Assembly (NCBI GenBank): GCA_027491395.1
Contig: JAOZFI010000018.1
Location: 1-34,457, forward strand
DNA length: 34,457 nt
From: Thermoproteota archaeon
GTDB taxonomy: Archaea; Korarchaeota; Korarchaeia; Korarchaeales; Korarchaeaceae
Direction: 5' to 3'
In this document: positions 1 through 8,218 of the stretch, in pieces
Numbering within the stretch: the first letter of the stretch is position 1
How the letters are laid out: the number at the start of each line of letters is the position of its first letter
Notes under the pieces: generated by a model
Database searches by the model: none
Told to the model about the DNA's origin: nothing
Seen by the model: the letters and a program-made list of their open reading frames with translations, nothing else
Translations under genes and position numbers: made by a program

Positions 1-39
1 GGATTGCCAGGCTGGCTGCACGGCTCGCCCTTCTATGGG

Positions 40-468
40 TCAGATCGCCCTCTTATCCCCTAGATTGTCTCCCAGCGACTGGAGAAGTTCTATCAGATCG
101 TCTCCAACACCTACTATGGGCATCCTCCTTCCCCCACGGTCTACAAGTACGTATTTCCTGCCTAGAAAGCGCAGCGCACTCCTCTCCTCGATCACCTCCG
201 AGATGTCCCCTATCCTCATGGACATGTCTCCCCTGATGGTGCTCACCACCACCTCATCGCCAGCCACGTACACCCTGTAGAGCCGGGATTCTGCGAAGCC
301 GAAGGCGACGCCGGTGAGTCCGAACACTGCCACGTAGGGGATCTGAAAATAGAAGCCCGCAAGCGTGATCACGAGGCCGAGGATGAGGTCCCTCATCCCG
401 AAGGCCAGCCCATTAACCCTGATCCTCTTCCAGACCATTGGAGCACTCCATCCGTGGTCAAACATCAC
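40..468 (-). CDS. Small membrane protein with PH-like cytoplasmic domain
   Basis: The 142-residue product has two closely spaced hydrophobic segments at about residues 28-60. A hydrophilic beta-rich stretch follows, with alternating short strands and a closing helix (ELLQSLGDNL). This is the layout of bacterial PH-like (bPH2/YdbT-type) membrane proteins: a helical hairpin in the membrane and a pleckstrin-like fold in the cytoplasm. Family membership is inferred from layout, not from a signature motif. GTG at 468 is directly followed by ATG at 465, so either can be the start. A TTTTAA element lies about 8 bases upstream, too close for a canonical TATA box. No partner gene is visible. Confidence 0.7.
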   Translation of the reverse strand: MMFDHGWSAPMVWKRIRVNGLAFGMRDLILGLVITLAGFYFQIPYVAVFGLTGVAFGFAESRLYRVYVAGDEVVVSTIRGDMSMRIGDISEVIEERSALRFLGRKYVLVDRGGRRMPIVGVGDDLIELLQSLGDNLGDKRAI

Positions 469-727
469 TTAAAATGTTTCCAGAGTGGACGCGGCTGAGC
501 TAGAGGAGGATGGATCAAGTGCAGTGCCGGAACACCGATACCGTGCACGCGCTCTGATCTCGGTGGGCTTCAGGGCCGGGGGATCAGCGGCCCACATGGG
601 AGTTCTGGTGGGAGGTACTGGCAGGCCCCCTCCATGGAACGGATACCTCGGAGAGCCGATGGGTGGGTCATCCCCCCATCCGTCCCATCCTCGACGCATC
701 AGTCCGTGATACGTGCTTCCAGCGGGT

Positions 728-1234
728 TCAGGGTTCGCGGTGTGAGCAAGACCTCCTCTCCAGTTCTAGGAGCCTTCTCTTCACCTCCACTCCCAGGGGA
801 TAGAAACCCATCAGGGTCCCCTTCTTGGTCAACAGGCGGTGACATGGAATTAGAACCTGGAAGGGGTTCCTCATGAGAGTCTTCAGCATATCAACGTACC
901 TGACCCCGGTCCTCCTGGATAGTTCGCTGTAGGTCGTGGTCTCACCGCACCTCAGCTTGAGGAGCTCCTCGTAAACCTCCCTCATCCTGTACATCACATC
1001 AGGGAGTTCGAAGGACCCTCCCTCGATCAGGACATTCCTGAGGTTGCTCTCGAGCCACTCCTCCAAGTCCGGCGATCTCCTTAACTCACCCGAGAGGGAG
1101 TGATATTTCATTATGCTCCTCAGATGATTCATCGACTTCTCCTCTGAGTAGTGCCAAGAATAGGCTATGACCTTCCCGCCGGAGATGAGGAAGTTCACGA
1201 CCACGGGTTTACCCACAAGCGCTTGGATCGGCAT
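728..1234 (-). CDS. ogt: Methylated-DNA--protein-cysteine methyltransferase (O6-alkylguanine repair)
   Basis: This suicide repair protein transfers the alkyl group from O6-alkylguanine in DNA to its own cysteine. The active-site motif IPCHRLL is present, followed by the conserved glycine turn (GTLMGFYPLGVEVKRRLLE). It is preceded by the winged-helix DNA-binding segment (GETTTYSELSRRTGV) of the family. The frame is open up to a TTG at 1312. However, the first 26 codons of that longer version use CGC, CGA and CGG, which are rare in this window, so I prefer ATG at 1234 (MPIQALVG). The resulting 168 residues are normal for archaeal Ogt. It appears to be a single-gene unit. The active site is intact and function is likely. 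Confidence 0.9.
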   Translation of the reverse strand: MPIQALVGKPVVVNFLISGGKVIAYSWHYSEEKSMNHLRSIMKYHSLSGELRRSPDLEEWLESNLRNVLIEGGSFELPDVMYRMREVYEELLKLRCGETTTYSELSRRTGVRYVDMLKTLMRNPFQVLIPCHRLLTKKGTLMGFYPLGVEVKRRLLELERRSCSHREP

Positions 1235-1612
1235 CCCCCAACACCCCACATTCGACGGGGACTCGCGCATCTTAGTCCGTCGAATGTACCTCAGGCCCGT
1301 ATAGCGGGGCAACCTTGATTTAAGACGTTCAGAGGATGCGCGCTCTTGATGCCCGATATCTTCACTCGGAGGTCCCGTGGCCGATCTTCAGCCAGCATGA
1401 CCTAGACGCCTCATACATTAACCCAAACTACCCTAGAATCACGCGGGAAAGAGCTGTAAAATCGATAGATCCATAGATTTTCAGGTTTATTGTGCGTAAT
1501 TCGGTCCTCGCGCGGAACGTCGGTGTCCGGAACCGATCCATTGCGGGATCTTCCTGAGGAACAATGATGGGACGAGGCTCGCGCCCGGTGACGACGTGAT
1601 AGCATTCACCCT
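1235..1612. other. Intergenic stretch without a supportable gene
   Basis: Open frames here are short, use atypical codons and have no recognisable motif. Only the likely promoter side of the DNA methyltransferase gene can be placed here, with no clear TATA box. I see no RNA gene or repeat. Confidence 0.5.
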
Positions 1613-2062
1613 TTAGTGGGTGAGCATGTCCTCACCTAAATCCTCTAAAAACAGCAAATTCACATCGAAGGGCACCCTCTCCATCTCCCTGACGAGCTCC
1701 TTCTCCCTCTTGGCGAACACAGCTGCTGCATCCATGGTTCTGGCCAAAGCTATCACGTAGCAGTCCGCTAAAGAGATGGCCCTGTCGCATTTGAGTTCCC
1801 CTGCCACCTCATCCAAGCCATGGACGATCTCCACGGTCTCGCTATCCTTCAACGCCCTATTCAGCCTCTGTGCCACCTCCCTCCCCCTGAGCCTGCAAGT
1901 CACGTAGTATATCTCAGCCAGGGCGGTGCTGGGAAGGTACACCTCCCTGTCGGAGAAGAGGATGCACTCCTCGACCAGATCAGCCAAGGACTCCCCTAGA
2001 AGGTATGTCAGGACCACGCTGGAATCGATAGCTAGCCTACTCGGTAACTCCGAGCATTTCAA
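1613..2062 (-). CDS. vapC: VapC-type PIN-domain toxin (module 1)
   Basis: This is a PIN-domain endoribonuclease of about 149 residues, expected to cleave RNA when free of its antitoxin. The acidic PIN residues are visible: Asp in AIDSSV near the N terminus, Glu in ALAEIYY, and Asp in SLADCYVIA. It starts at TTG 2062, inside the 3' end of the antitoxin gene (26-base overlap). No ATG or GTG lies between that TTG and the first catalytic Asp, so TTG is the only plausible start. Translation is therefore probably coupled to the antitoxin. The gene looks intact. Confidence 0.88.
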   Translation of the reverse strand: MKCSELPSRLAIDSSVVLTYLLGESLADLVEECILFSDREVYLPSTALAEIYYVTCRLRGREVAQRLNRALKDSETVEIVHGLDEVAGELKCDRAISLADCYVIALARTMDAAAVFAKREKELVREMERVPFDVNLLFLEDLGEDMLTH

Positions 2063-2306
2063 GTCTCCTCTCCTCCTCCCTCCTCAGATCCTCCAGCAGC
2101 CTCCTCACTTCACCCTCCTCCCTAGACAGTATGCCCTTGAAGGATCTCAGCTCCCTCCTCGCAGGGTAAGATCTCTTCCTCTCCCTTAACAGCGTTAGAA
2201 TTGCTTCGTCAAAGCTCACCCTCCTCCCGAGCTTCAGTTGAAGCTCGGACACGAACTTAACGAGCTCCCTTTTTGTCCTCCTGCTCACTTGGATTGTGGT
2301 AGACAT
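2037..2306 (-). CDS. vapB: VapB-type antitoxin (module 1)
   Basis: The 89-residue basic protein begins with a short strand (TTIQVSRRTKRELV) and two helices, the ribbon-helix-helix DNA-binding pattern. A charged helical tail (SREEGEVRRLLEDLRREEERR) follows, of the kind that wraps and inhibits the partner PIN toxin. It is first in a two-gene unit and overlaps vapC by 26 bases. ATG 2306 lies about 30 bases downstream of a clear TATA box, so the message is probably leaderless or nearly so. Confidence 0.85.
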   Translation of the reverse strand: MSTTIQVSRRTKRELVKFVSELQLKLGRRVSFDEAILTLLRERKRSYPARRELRSFKGILSREEGEVRRLLEDLRREEERRLEMLGVTE

Positions 2307-2344
2307 GGTATCTATAGTATCAATAGCAATTACGGTATATATGG
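2307..2344 (-). promoter_or_regulatory. Promoter/operator of vapBC module 1
   Basis: Read on the minus strand, a TATA box (CCATATATACC, 2344-2334) lies about 28-38 bases before the vapB ATG. Between it and the start lies a near-palindrome around CTATAG (2307-2321, GATACTATAGATACC on the minus strand). This is a reasonable site for autorepression by the VapB-VapC complex; that role is inferred. Confidence 0.55.
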
Positions 2345-2597
2345 CTTAGTGTTTTGTGACGGAGAGCCCTCCATCACTAGATGAGTGATCTCCCCTATAT
2401 CAGCGAGGGGATTGAGCTCCTTTACTCGGTAACATGGAGCAAAAGATCCTGTGGTTAATTGGCCCTTTGCGGAAGGTACTCTGTCTGCTCGGCCCATCCT
2501 TATGATCGCGCGATTCCTGTGCTGAGCGCCCTAGATGCTTGGGACTGCCAAGGCTCTAGGCGATACCCGATTAATGGGATGATGGAACGTTAGTAAC

Positions 2598-2625
2598 ACT
2601 TATATTACATATATAATAAGTAATA
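2598..2625 (+). promoter_or_regulatory. TATA region with TATTAC/GTAATA inverted repeat
   Basis: An AT-rich promoter precedes the ribbon-helix-helix gene at 2636. It carries a perfect 6-bp inverted repeat, TATTAC (2603-2608) and GTAATA (2620-2625), separated by 11 bases and overlapping the likely TATA box. The spacing suits a dimeric RHH protein, probably the product of the downstream gene. The rest of the stretch from 2345 to 2597 shows no gene. Confidence 0.5.
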
Positions 2626-2635
2626 CGGTGAAAGC

Positions 2636-3130
2636 ATGTCATCCAAAGGGGAGGAGACCAAGAAGGATGTGACTATAAGGGGCGTTGACGCATTCCTCTA
2701 CAGCAGGGCGGCGGAGATAGCCAAGAGGACCGGGAAGACCATGGGAGAGGTCGTGAACGAGGCGTTAAGGCTCTTCATAGATCTCACAGAGGGACTCAGA
2801 GGCGGACTCGAGCCCGTGGCCGAGGGTCTGAGGGAGGCGGGGAGGAGGGTGGACTACACCCTGTCGGCACTAAACCCCACGATCATATCCGATCTTGGGG
2901 AGCTCGAGGTGACCAAGGAGGACTTGGAACAGCTGGGCAGGAAGGTCGTCTTTCAGAGGGTGAAGAGGCTCTCTTTCGCGGACGACGTGGATGCCGAGAC
3001 CTTCGAGAGGTACGTGGCCCTGATCAGGGAATGCGAGGAAGTTAGGCCTCCCAAGGGGGTCTCCAAGCTTCTAGTGCTGTCCAGATGCAGGAAGGTGGAC
3101 AGGCTGATCCCTCCCGACGGCGGGAAGTGA
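2636..3130 (+). CDS. Ribbon-helix-helix DNA-binding protein with unknown C-terminal domain
   Basis: Residues 10-50 (DVTIRGVDAFLYSRAAEIA, then GKTMGEVVNEALRLFI) fit the strand-helix-turn-helix of Arc/CopG/VapB proteins. The remaining 110 or so residues are charged and helical and match nothing I recognise. At 164 residues it is about twice the length of a bare antitoxin. There is no PIN, RelE or HEPN gene beside it, so it is more likely an orphan regulator than an antitoxin. ATG 2636 follows a weak GGTG and sits 25-35 bases from the TATA region, which favours leaderless translation. The inverted repeat in its promoter suggests autoregulation. Confidence 0.75.
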   Translation: MSSKGEETKKDVTIRGVDAFLYSRAAEIAKRTGKTMGEVVNEALRLFIDLTEGLRGGLEPVAEGLREAGRRVDYTLSALNPTIISDLGELEVTKEDLEQLGRKVVFQRVKRLSFADDVDAETFERYVALIRECEEVRPPKGVSKLLVLSRCRKVDRLIPPDGGK

Positions 3131-3209
3131 GGGATAACGATGAGCGTAGGAGGGTCCACTCCCGTCAATGGGCGTAGGTTCGAGGGGGCCTAGTTCGATC
3201 GAACGTCTC

Positions 3210-4094
3210 TTAGTCATGGGCCCTCTCCGGTAGGTGCTCACTCTCCCTACCACCTAGGGTGAGGCACCGGAGCACGCACCACCTCTCCTCCCGGGCCCTC
3301 AGTCCTAGACAGATGAGCAGCCCAAGCGGGAAGATCGCGCCCCAGTAGTGGTACTTGACCACCTCCCAATGCGACTCAGCTATCCTCTCCATGGCGTTAC
3401 CGAAGCTGTCCGCATCCCTCACATTCACAAAAGTGCCTCCCGTCATTTCCGCCATCTTCACATACAGGGGCCTGACCGGTATCTTCCTCCCCGTCGGAAT
3501 TCCCTCGAAAGACGGTCCTCCCTCTATTCCCCCTCCGCCTAAGACCTCCTCTATGTATAGAGGGATCATTACGGATATCACATCGATCCTCACCCTCCTG
3601 CCGCTGTGGATCCAGAGGTCCTCAGCCGCCATCAAGGCGTCTCCACCGCAGTACTCGACACCGTCGGTTATGAGCACCACATGGTACTCCCTACCCTCCA
3701 ATGTAACGTTCCGGAGCAGCTTGTCAGCGAACCTCAGGGCTCCTGCTATGGGAGCCTGGTTCTTCGGCTCCACCCTACTGACCGCGCTCATCAGCTCTTC
3801 AGGAGGACTTCCCAGTGGGAGCTCCAGTCTTATGTCGTCACAGTCGTAGAAGACGATAAGGCCGACCCTGTCTTCCCCTCCCAGGGAGCTGGAGAAGCGG
3901 GAGATCGCCAGCTTAGCGGCCTCCATTTTGGATGTATTCGTACTGATGGAGAGCGGATCCTTCATGCTGATGGATGCGTCCAAGATCAGGAGGAAAGAGC
4001 GAGGTGGTTGGAGGTAGCTGACCGTGACGACGATGAACACCCACACCACGAAGAGGATCACCAAGGTCCTCAGCAGACATTCCCTAAGCCCCAT
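3210..4094 (-). CDS. Membrane-anchored von Willebrand factor A (vWA) protein
   Basis: The 294-residue protein has a transmembrane helix at about residues 8-28, a vWA domain at 33-230 and a second helix at about 245-265. This topology puts the vWA domain outside and both short tails inside, or the reverse. The metal-site (MIDAS) signature DASIS is at 39-43 and the later ITDG aspartate is at 144. The usual MIDAS threonine position is alanine (QAPIAGAL, A114), so metal binding may be altered. The start is ATG 4094, with GGAGGG seven bases upstream. It follows the tubulin-like membrane protein gene by 81 bases on the same strand, probably in one operon. vWA proteins have been described beside divergent FtsZ-like proteins in a proposed membrane-remodelling system. 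Confidence 0.88.
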   Translation of the reverse strand: MGLRECLLRTLVILFVVWVFIVVTVSYLQPPRSFLLILDASISMKDPLSISTNTSKMEAAKLAISRFSSSLGGEDRVGLIVFYDCDDIRLELPLGSPPEELMSAVSRVEPKNQAPIAGALRFADKLLRNVTLEGREYHVVLITDGVEYCGGDALMAAEDLWIHSGRRVRIDVISVMIPLYIEEVLGGGGIEGGPSFEGIPTGRKIPVRPLYVKMAEMTGGTFVNVRDADSFGNAMERIAESHWEVVKYHYWGAIFPLGLLICLGLRAREERWCVLRCLTLGGRESEHLPERAHD

Positions 4095-4175
4095 CTTTAT
4101 CCCTCCCCGTTGGAACTGAAGGGATGGATGTCGTTCAACTCCAGTCCGGAGATGATCACGGCCATGATCAGCGGC

Positions 4176-6290
4176 CTATGCGAGGTTTGAATCGAGTAAC
4201 CAACGATCCCCCCTCCCGAGCCTCCTCTCCAGTTCACCCTTGGCCGCCCAGAGGTACATGCAATCACGAGGCCCTCTCATTAGGAGGAGTCCCCACGCCC
4301 TCTCCTCCCCATCGAATCCAGCCATGGAGTTGAGCAGCGTCATGGCGGCCATGTCTTTCAGGTTGTCAGGCGATGGCGCCTGCATGCAGGCCTCCGGATC
4401 GAGCATCGAAAGGCCGATGGTCCCGAAGGGGTCGACCCTCTCGGGATGACTTAACAGCTTCCCCAAAGTTGAGGCGGACAGCCTGAAGGAGGGATCGCCT
4501 CTCCTGTCGGAGCTGATGACGAGATCGAGTGCGATGGTCAGTTCGTCTAGAAAAGCCTCAACCGATTCCTCCATAGTCTCTCCCAGTGAAAGGGCTCTTT
4601 CCACATCTGCTAGAAGCACCACGTTGCTTCTCTTTCCCATCTCCCTAAGGGCGCCGTCTAGGCCCTCGCGCCTCGACGAGGAGAACATCACCAGTGATAT
4701 GAGGGGCACATCCAGAACCCTCACTTCATTGAGGATTGATGCAAGGGACCCCATCAGGCCGGGTCTGACGGCATCGACCAAGAGAAACGCTAGATCAGGA
4801 GGGTGTCCGCACCTCCACACCACATACTCCGCGAGAGACACGATATTTCTCCTGACTTCCCCTGCGGGGCCAGTGGTTGGATCGATTCTCAGCCTGAGCC
4901 TGCTGCCCGGTCTGAACTCCTTCAGCCCTTCCTCGAGCTGGGAGATGTTCCATGCGGAGTTGAGAGCCCTGTCCTCATGAGAGATCGCAATACCGAAGAC
5001 CTCTAGGGGCGACTGGGCCTCTCTCCGTGTTGGGATCCCTTTCCTCACCGAGAGAATGCAGAGGCAGGGTTCCTTCACCTTCCTAATCCTCCTCAGGAGT
5101 AACAGGACTATCAAGGCTCCAGTGACTGGTGAGCCGAGGTTCAAGCCCACTAACGGCTCTAGAGGGGATATTGGAAGTCCCAGAATGGGTGAGAAGCTGG
5201 ATACGAAGCTCAAGGCCGCTTGAACTACTGTGTAGGTCCCGGCAGCGGTGAACAGCGGTGCGGCCAGGTCCCACCTCCTATCCCTAGACAGGTACTCGGA
5301 TATGATGCCCGCGACCAGTCCGGCCAGCAGGGACAGAACGGGTATTGTAATTGCCGGGAGCAGCAGCGAGCTGTACCTCAGCTCGAATATGTAGGAGGTA
5401 AGGGTTGATGCTATGGCGCCTCCCGTGGCCATAGAGACCAAGAGCATCATGATGAGTCTCCTCTTCACCGAGATCCAGCTCTCCAGAATCAGAACCTCGG
5501 GTAACGCCGCCCTGAACTCCCTGAGGAGCCAGATCACTAACCCCGTCAGGGACCCGTAGCTCCCGAGGAGGAGGATTATTATCTCTTCCTCAAGCATCCC
5601 CGTCAAGGAGATGCTGAAAGGGAGCTGCAGGTGGGGAAGCATCAGGTAGAGATAGTCGAGGAGGAATGCAGCTCCCAGACCGGACACGTAAGTGAGATAT
5701 ACTCCGAGAAGGGATCTCACGACCTCGTCAGACGGCTGATCCGTGAAGTCCTTTCCGAAGAACAGGAGAGCGTGGAGGATAGAGGAGGGAACGGAGGAGA
5801 GGAGGAGGAATTTCAGGTATATGGACGGAGTTGATGGATCGAACGCCGCTAGCCTGATCGCTCCCAGAGCTAAGCCGATCATGCCGGCCAGTAGCATGAA
5901 GAGGAGGGGCTCGTACCACCTCGCCACCCTTCCCCTGGGGATCGCTCGCTGATAGACCTCTGCCACCGCCCTTATCTCCTCGTCCTCAGGCTCAACCCTA
6001 AGCTCACCCCTGACCTCTGGGAAGATAAGGCCTCTCTTCTTGGGTATCACCCTCAGCCTGTGGATTCCGGGGGCTAGTTTCTCCACTAGGGTTTCGCTCT
6101 CCCCGAGGAATGTATCGTCGAGCTCGTAGGATGCTCTGAGCCTCTCCCTCCTCCCAGAATCGTCCACGTAGTAGGTCTCTAGGATGAGCTTAGCACCCCT
6201 CTCCAATAAGGACGATCTCTTGACAGTGGATATGAGCCTCTCAGCTAGCCTCACTCCGAGATCTTCGACCCCGATAAGGATCGTCCTCAA
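4176..6290 (-). CDS. Polytopic membrane protein with degenerate FtsZ/CetZ-like domain
   Basis: The protein has 704 residues. Residues 1-22 (RTILIGVEDLGVRLAERLI) resemble strand 1-helix 1 of FtsZ/tubulins. A soluble beta-rich segment (to about 115) follows, then six to eight membrane helices (about 125-400). Residues 430-704 then track the FtsZ/CetZ order: VFGIAISHEDRALNS at the FtsZ N-T-D strand, PDLAFLLVDA where FtsZ has its glycine-rich GTP loop, and DVPLISLVMFSSSRREGLDGA like the T5 strand with the 'PFSFEG' region. Then come VVLLADVERALSLG like the 'IPNDKLL' segment, and GLLLMRGPRD like the last strand of CetZ proteins. The GGGTGTG loop is replaced by VRPGLMGS, so GTPase activity is doubtful. 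The start is TTG 6290. Homology is my inference from reading the sequence; the alternative is an unknown membrane family. Confidence 0.7.
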   Translation of the reverse strand: MRTILIGVEDLGVRLAERLISTVKRSSLLERGAKLILETYYVDDSGRRERLRASYELDDTFLGESETLVEKLAPGIHRLRVIPKKRGLIFPEVRGELRVEPEDEEIRAVAEVYQRAIPRGRVARWYEPLLFMLLAGMIGLALGAIRLAAFDPSTPSIYLKFLLLSSVPSSILHALLFFGKDFTDQPSDEVVRSLLGVYLTYVSGLGAAFLLDYLYLMLPHLQLPFSISLTGMLEEEIIILLLGSYGSLTGLVIWLLREFRAALPEVLILESWISVKRRLIMMLLVSMATGGAIASTLTSYIFELRYSSLLLPAITIPVLSLLAGLVAGIISEYLSRDRRWDLAAPLFTAAGTYTVVQAALSFVSSFSPILGLPISPLEPLVGLNLGSPVTGALIVLLLLRRIRKVKEPCLCILSVRKGIPTRREAQSPLEVFGIAISHEDRALNSAWNISQLEEGLKEFRPGSRLRLRIDPTTGPAGEVRRNIVSLAEYVVWRCGHPPDLAFLLVDAVRPGLMGSLASILNEVRVLDVPLISLVMFSSSRREGLDGALREMGKRSNVVLLADVERALSLGETMEESVEAFLDELTIALDLVISSDRRGDPSFRLSASTLGKLLSHPERVDPFGTIGLSMLDPEACMQAPSPDNLKDMAAMTLLNSMAGFDGEERAWGLLLMRGPRDCMYLWAAKGELERRLGRGDRWLLDSNLA

Positions 6291-6454
6291 TTCTTCTCTG
6301 TCTTATCGAGATCTGGGTGCTAAAAATAGGTGGAAGAGTGAAGATGTAGACCTTCGCATCTGACTTGGTGCCCGGCCAATCCCTGCATGAACGCGGTTCA
6401 CCCCGGCGTGGTGAAATTTTTGTTGGACAGGTCGGGGTTACTTAGAGGGAAAAC

Positions 6455-7906
6455 TTGAGGGTAACCCTGACGCTGGGCAAGGTCTACTTGGAACCTGAAT
6501 TCGTTCCCATCCTCCATAACCGGTCAGGCAGCGATGATGTCAGGAGGGCTGAGTGGGACGAGGAGTACGTGATAAGGGAGGGGGTGAAACTCGCCACCAA
6601 CTGCTCCACATTCCTAGGAAGGGAGCTGAGAGGCTCGGTGCCCACGGTGGAGAACCCTTGCCCGGGTTTCCTAGGGAGGAAGGTGAGAAAGGTACTGAAG
6701 GATGCGATCTGGGAGGAGAGGATCTACTCGTCAGGCCTGAGGTCCATCAGACTGTCTAAGGTGGTCGAGGTCAGCCCCGGACTCTCAAGCGATCTCTATC
6801 GCCTAGCTTCTGAGTGGCCCGATTTGGCCGGGGAGTTCAAGGGAGCCATAAATGACGAACTGAAGAGAAGGGAGATCCCGAACATCAGGGCTTCGAGGTT
6901 CTTCACCGAGGTGTACTTCCCGGCCTCTGTGGAGGATATGCCCTTGGACCTAGTCAAGGAGCTGATCTCTCCTCTGAAGCTGAAGATGAGGAAACCTGAC
7001 GTTCTAGAGCACAGGCTCTACGATACCATCTTCTCCTCGGTAGACGGTGTGCTGGTGATGATGTCCCTCGGCAGGAGCAGGCAGGTGAACAAGAAGGTCA
7101 GGAAGAGGGTCAGGGGCATGCTCAGGATGGGCATAGATCTGGTGCTCGCCCAGAAGGTGTTCTACACCAGCTCATCGCTCTGGTTCCATGGGGAGTGGAG
7201 CCTCATCAACGGCCTCATGATCCTGAATCCCGAGGTGCTCAGGAACGTCACGGGATGGCGGGACGCGACCTTCGGCTCCACGTACTCCCACCTCTTGAGG
7301 AACTTCGACGTGGAGAGGAGATTTAGGAGATACATAGAGGGTTTCTGGCTCCCCACTCTGGACCTGAAGAAGGCGGTGAGGATATCTGTTAACCTCTTCA
7401 AGCTTGGAGCGTCGCAACCCAACGTGGACGACGTGCTTGTCACGCTGGAGGAGAGGGAGTGCGCCATCTTGCAGGCCCTGGCCGCCAAGGAGTTCCTGGA
7501 CGGGAAGTTCATGGGCAGGTCCGATTACGCCAAGAGGGTGGCTGAGGTCCTGTGCCTATACTTCCATCAGGGTAACTCCAGCTCCCTGAGGAACTGCGTC
7601 AGGGGAAGGGGGAGCTTGGCTGAGAAGCTGGAGGCCCGTGAAGAGAGAGAGGGCCTCAGCCTTCCAGAGATCGTGACCCTGCTCTCACCCATCTACAGGG
7701 GGGAGAGGGCGGAGTACGAGGACGACCTGGGGAAGCTCACCAGGCTCAATCTGGTGAGGTCTAGGCGCGTCAGGAGGAGGGGGAAGGGGAGCAGGACCGT
7801 CAGGATATACGAGCTGGTCGCTCTAAGGAGGTCCCTCATGCTGCTCCTCGATCAGGTCAGGAAGGAGATCATGCTCCTTCTAGAGGGCGACTTGGACATA
7901 AGATGA
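6455..7906 (+). CDS. Uncharacterised 483-residue protein, probable C-terminal winged helix
   Basis: I do not recognise the family. The protein is soluble, mixed alpha/beta and arginine-rich. The last 120 residues (LSLPEIVTLLSPIY, LGKLTRLNLVRSRRVRRRGKGSR, VRIYELV) look like a winged helix with a strongly basic wing, consistent with nucleic-acid binding. TTG 6455 is chosen because AGAGGGA lies just upstream (6444-6450) and codon use is normal from there on. It is transcribed divergently from the tubulin-like/vWA pair, 165 bases away, and stands upstream of two HTH paralogues on its own strand. The shared intergenic region suggests coordinated control; the function is unknown. Confidence 0.7.
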   Translation: MRVTLTLGKVYLEPEFVPILHNRSGSDDVRRAEWDEEYVIREGVKLATNCSTFLGRELRGSVPTVENPCPGFLGRKVRKVLKDAIWEERIYSSGLRSIRLSKVVEVSPGLSSDLYRLASEWPDLAGEFKGAINDELKRREIPNIRASRFFTEVYFPASVEDMPLDLVKELISPLKLKMRKPDVLEHRLYDTIFSSVDGVLVMMSLGRSRQVNKKVRKRVRGMLRMGIDLVLAQKVFYTSSSLWFHGEWSLINGLMILNPEVLRNVTGWRDATFGSTYSHLLRNFDVERRFRRYIEGFWLPTLDLKKAVRISVNLFKLGASQPNVDDVLVTLEERECAILQALAAKEFLDGKFMGRSDYAKRVAEVLCLYFHQGNSSSLRNCVRGRGSLAEKLEAREEREGLSLPEIVTLLSPIYRGERAEYEDDLGKLTRLNLVRSRRVRRRGKGSRTVRIYELVALRRSLMLLLDQVRKEIMLLLEGDLDIR

Positions 7907-7950
7907 CTATTGGCAGGCTCGCGAGCGCTGCGCGGGTCCGTCGAACGCAT

Positions 7951-7962
7951 AACTTATATAAG
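7951..7962 (+). promoter_or_regulatory. Strong TATA box ahead of a non-coding region
   Basis: AACTTATATAAG contains the perfect palindrome CTTATATAAG and is among the best TATA boxes in the window. The next protein start is about 260 bases away, while a GC-rich hairpin begins about 20 bases downstream. A transcript starting near 7980 is expected. Confidence 0.6.
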
Positions 7963-7979
7963 AGGATGCTCGCTCTCTA

Positions 7980-8170
7980 TTGGAGCGATGGGGGGCGGGC
8001 ATTCGTTCGGTCCCCCTCGCTCCATCTCCTGGTTCTCCTCCCATTTAGGCAATTGCCTCCGAGATCCTTCTCGTCGGACCCCGGGCCTCTCCTCTCCTCC
8101 CTGAGCATCGCTCAAACTGCCACTATACATCGTGTGCGAGTTGGAGGAGAAAGGCTAGACAATTTCTCCT
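7980..8170 (+). ncRNA. Candidate structured non-coding RNA
   Basis: The region starts at the expected start point of the 7951-7962 TATA box and shows no convincing protein frame. It opens with a strong hairpin: GGAGCGA (7982-7988) pairs with TCGCTCC (8017-8023) and GGGGG (from 7990) with CCCCC (8012-8016), leaving one bulged U. More stems follow: CGAGA-TCCT-TCTCG (8060-8073), TGAGC-ATC-GCTCA (8102-8114) and GGAGAAA/TTTCTCC (8146-8169). A 12-base palindrome sits at 8047-8058. I see no SRP, RNase P or C/D-box signatures. It could also be a long regulatory leader for the gene at 8219, but that gene has its own TATA box. The 3' end is a guess. Confidence 0.45.
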
Positions 8171-8186
8171 TTCAGTGAGGGGAACG

Positions 8187-8196
8187 AATAAATTAA
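8187..8196 (+). promoter_or_regulatory. TATA box of first HTH paralogue
   Basis: AATAAATTAA is centred about 27 bases before ATG 8219, with a GGAACG BRE-like stretch before it. The spacing predicts a leaderless message. Confidence 0.55.
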
Positions 8197-8218
8197 TCCA
8201 GCGTTCGAAGGACTCTGA

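Noticed and set aside
469-727. Short glycine/proline-rich frames on both strands
   Set aside because: Low-complexity translations with no motif or start signals; treated as non-coding.
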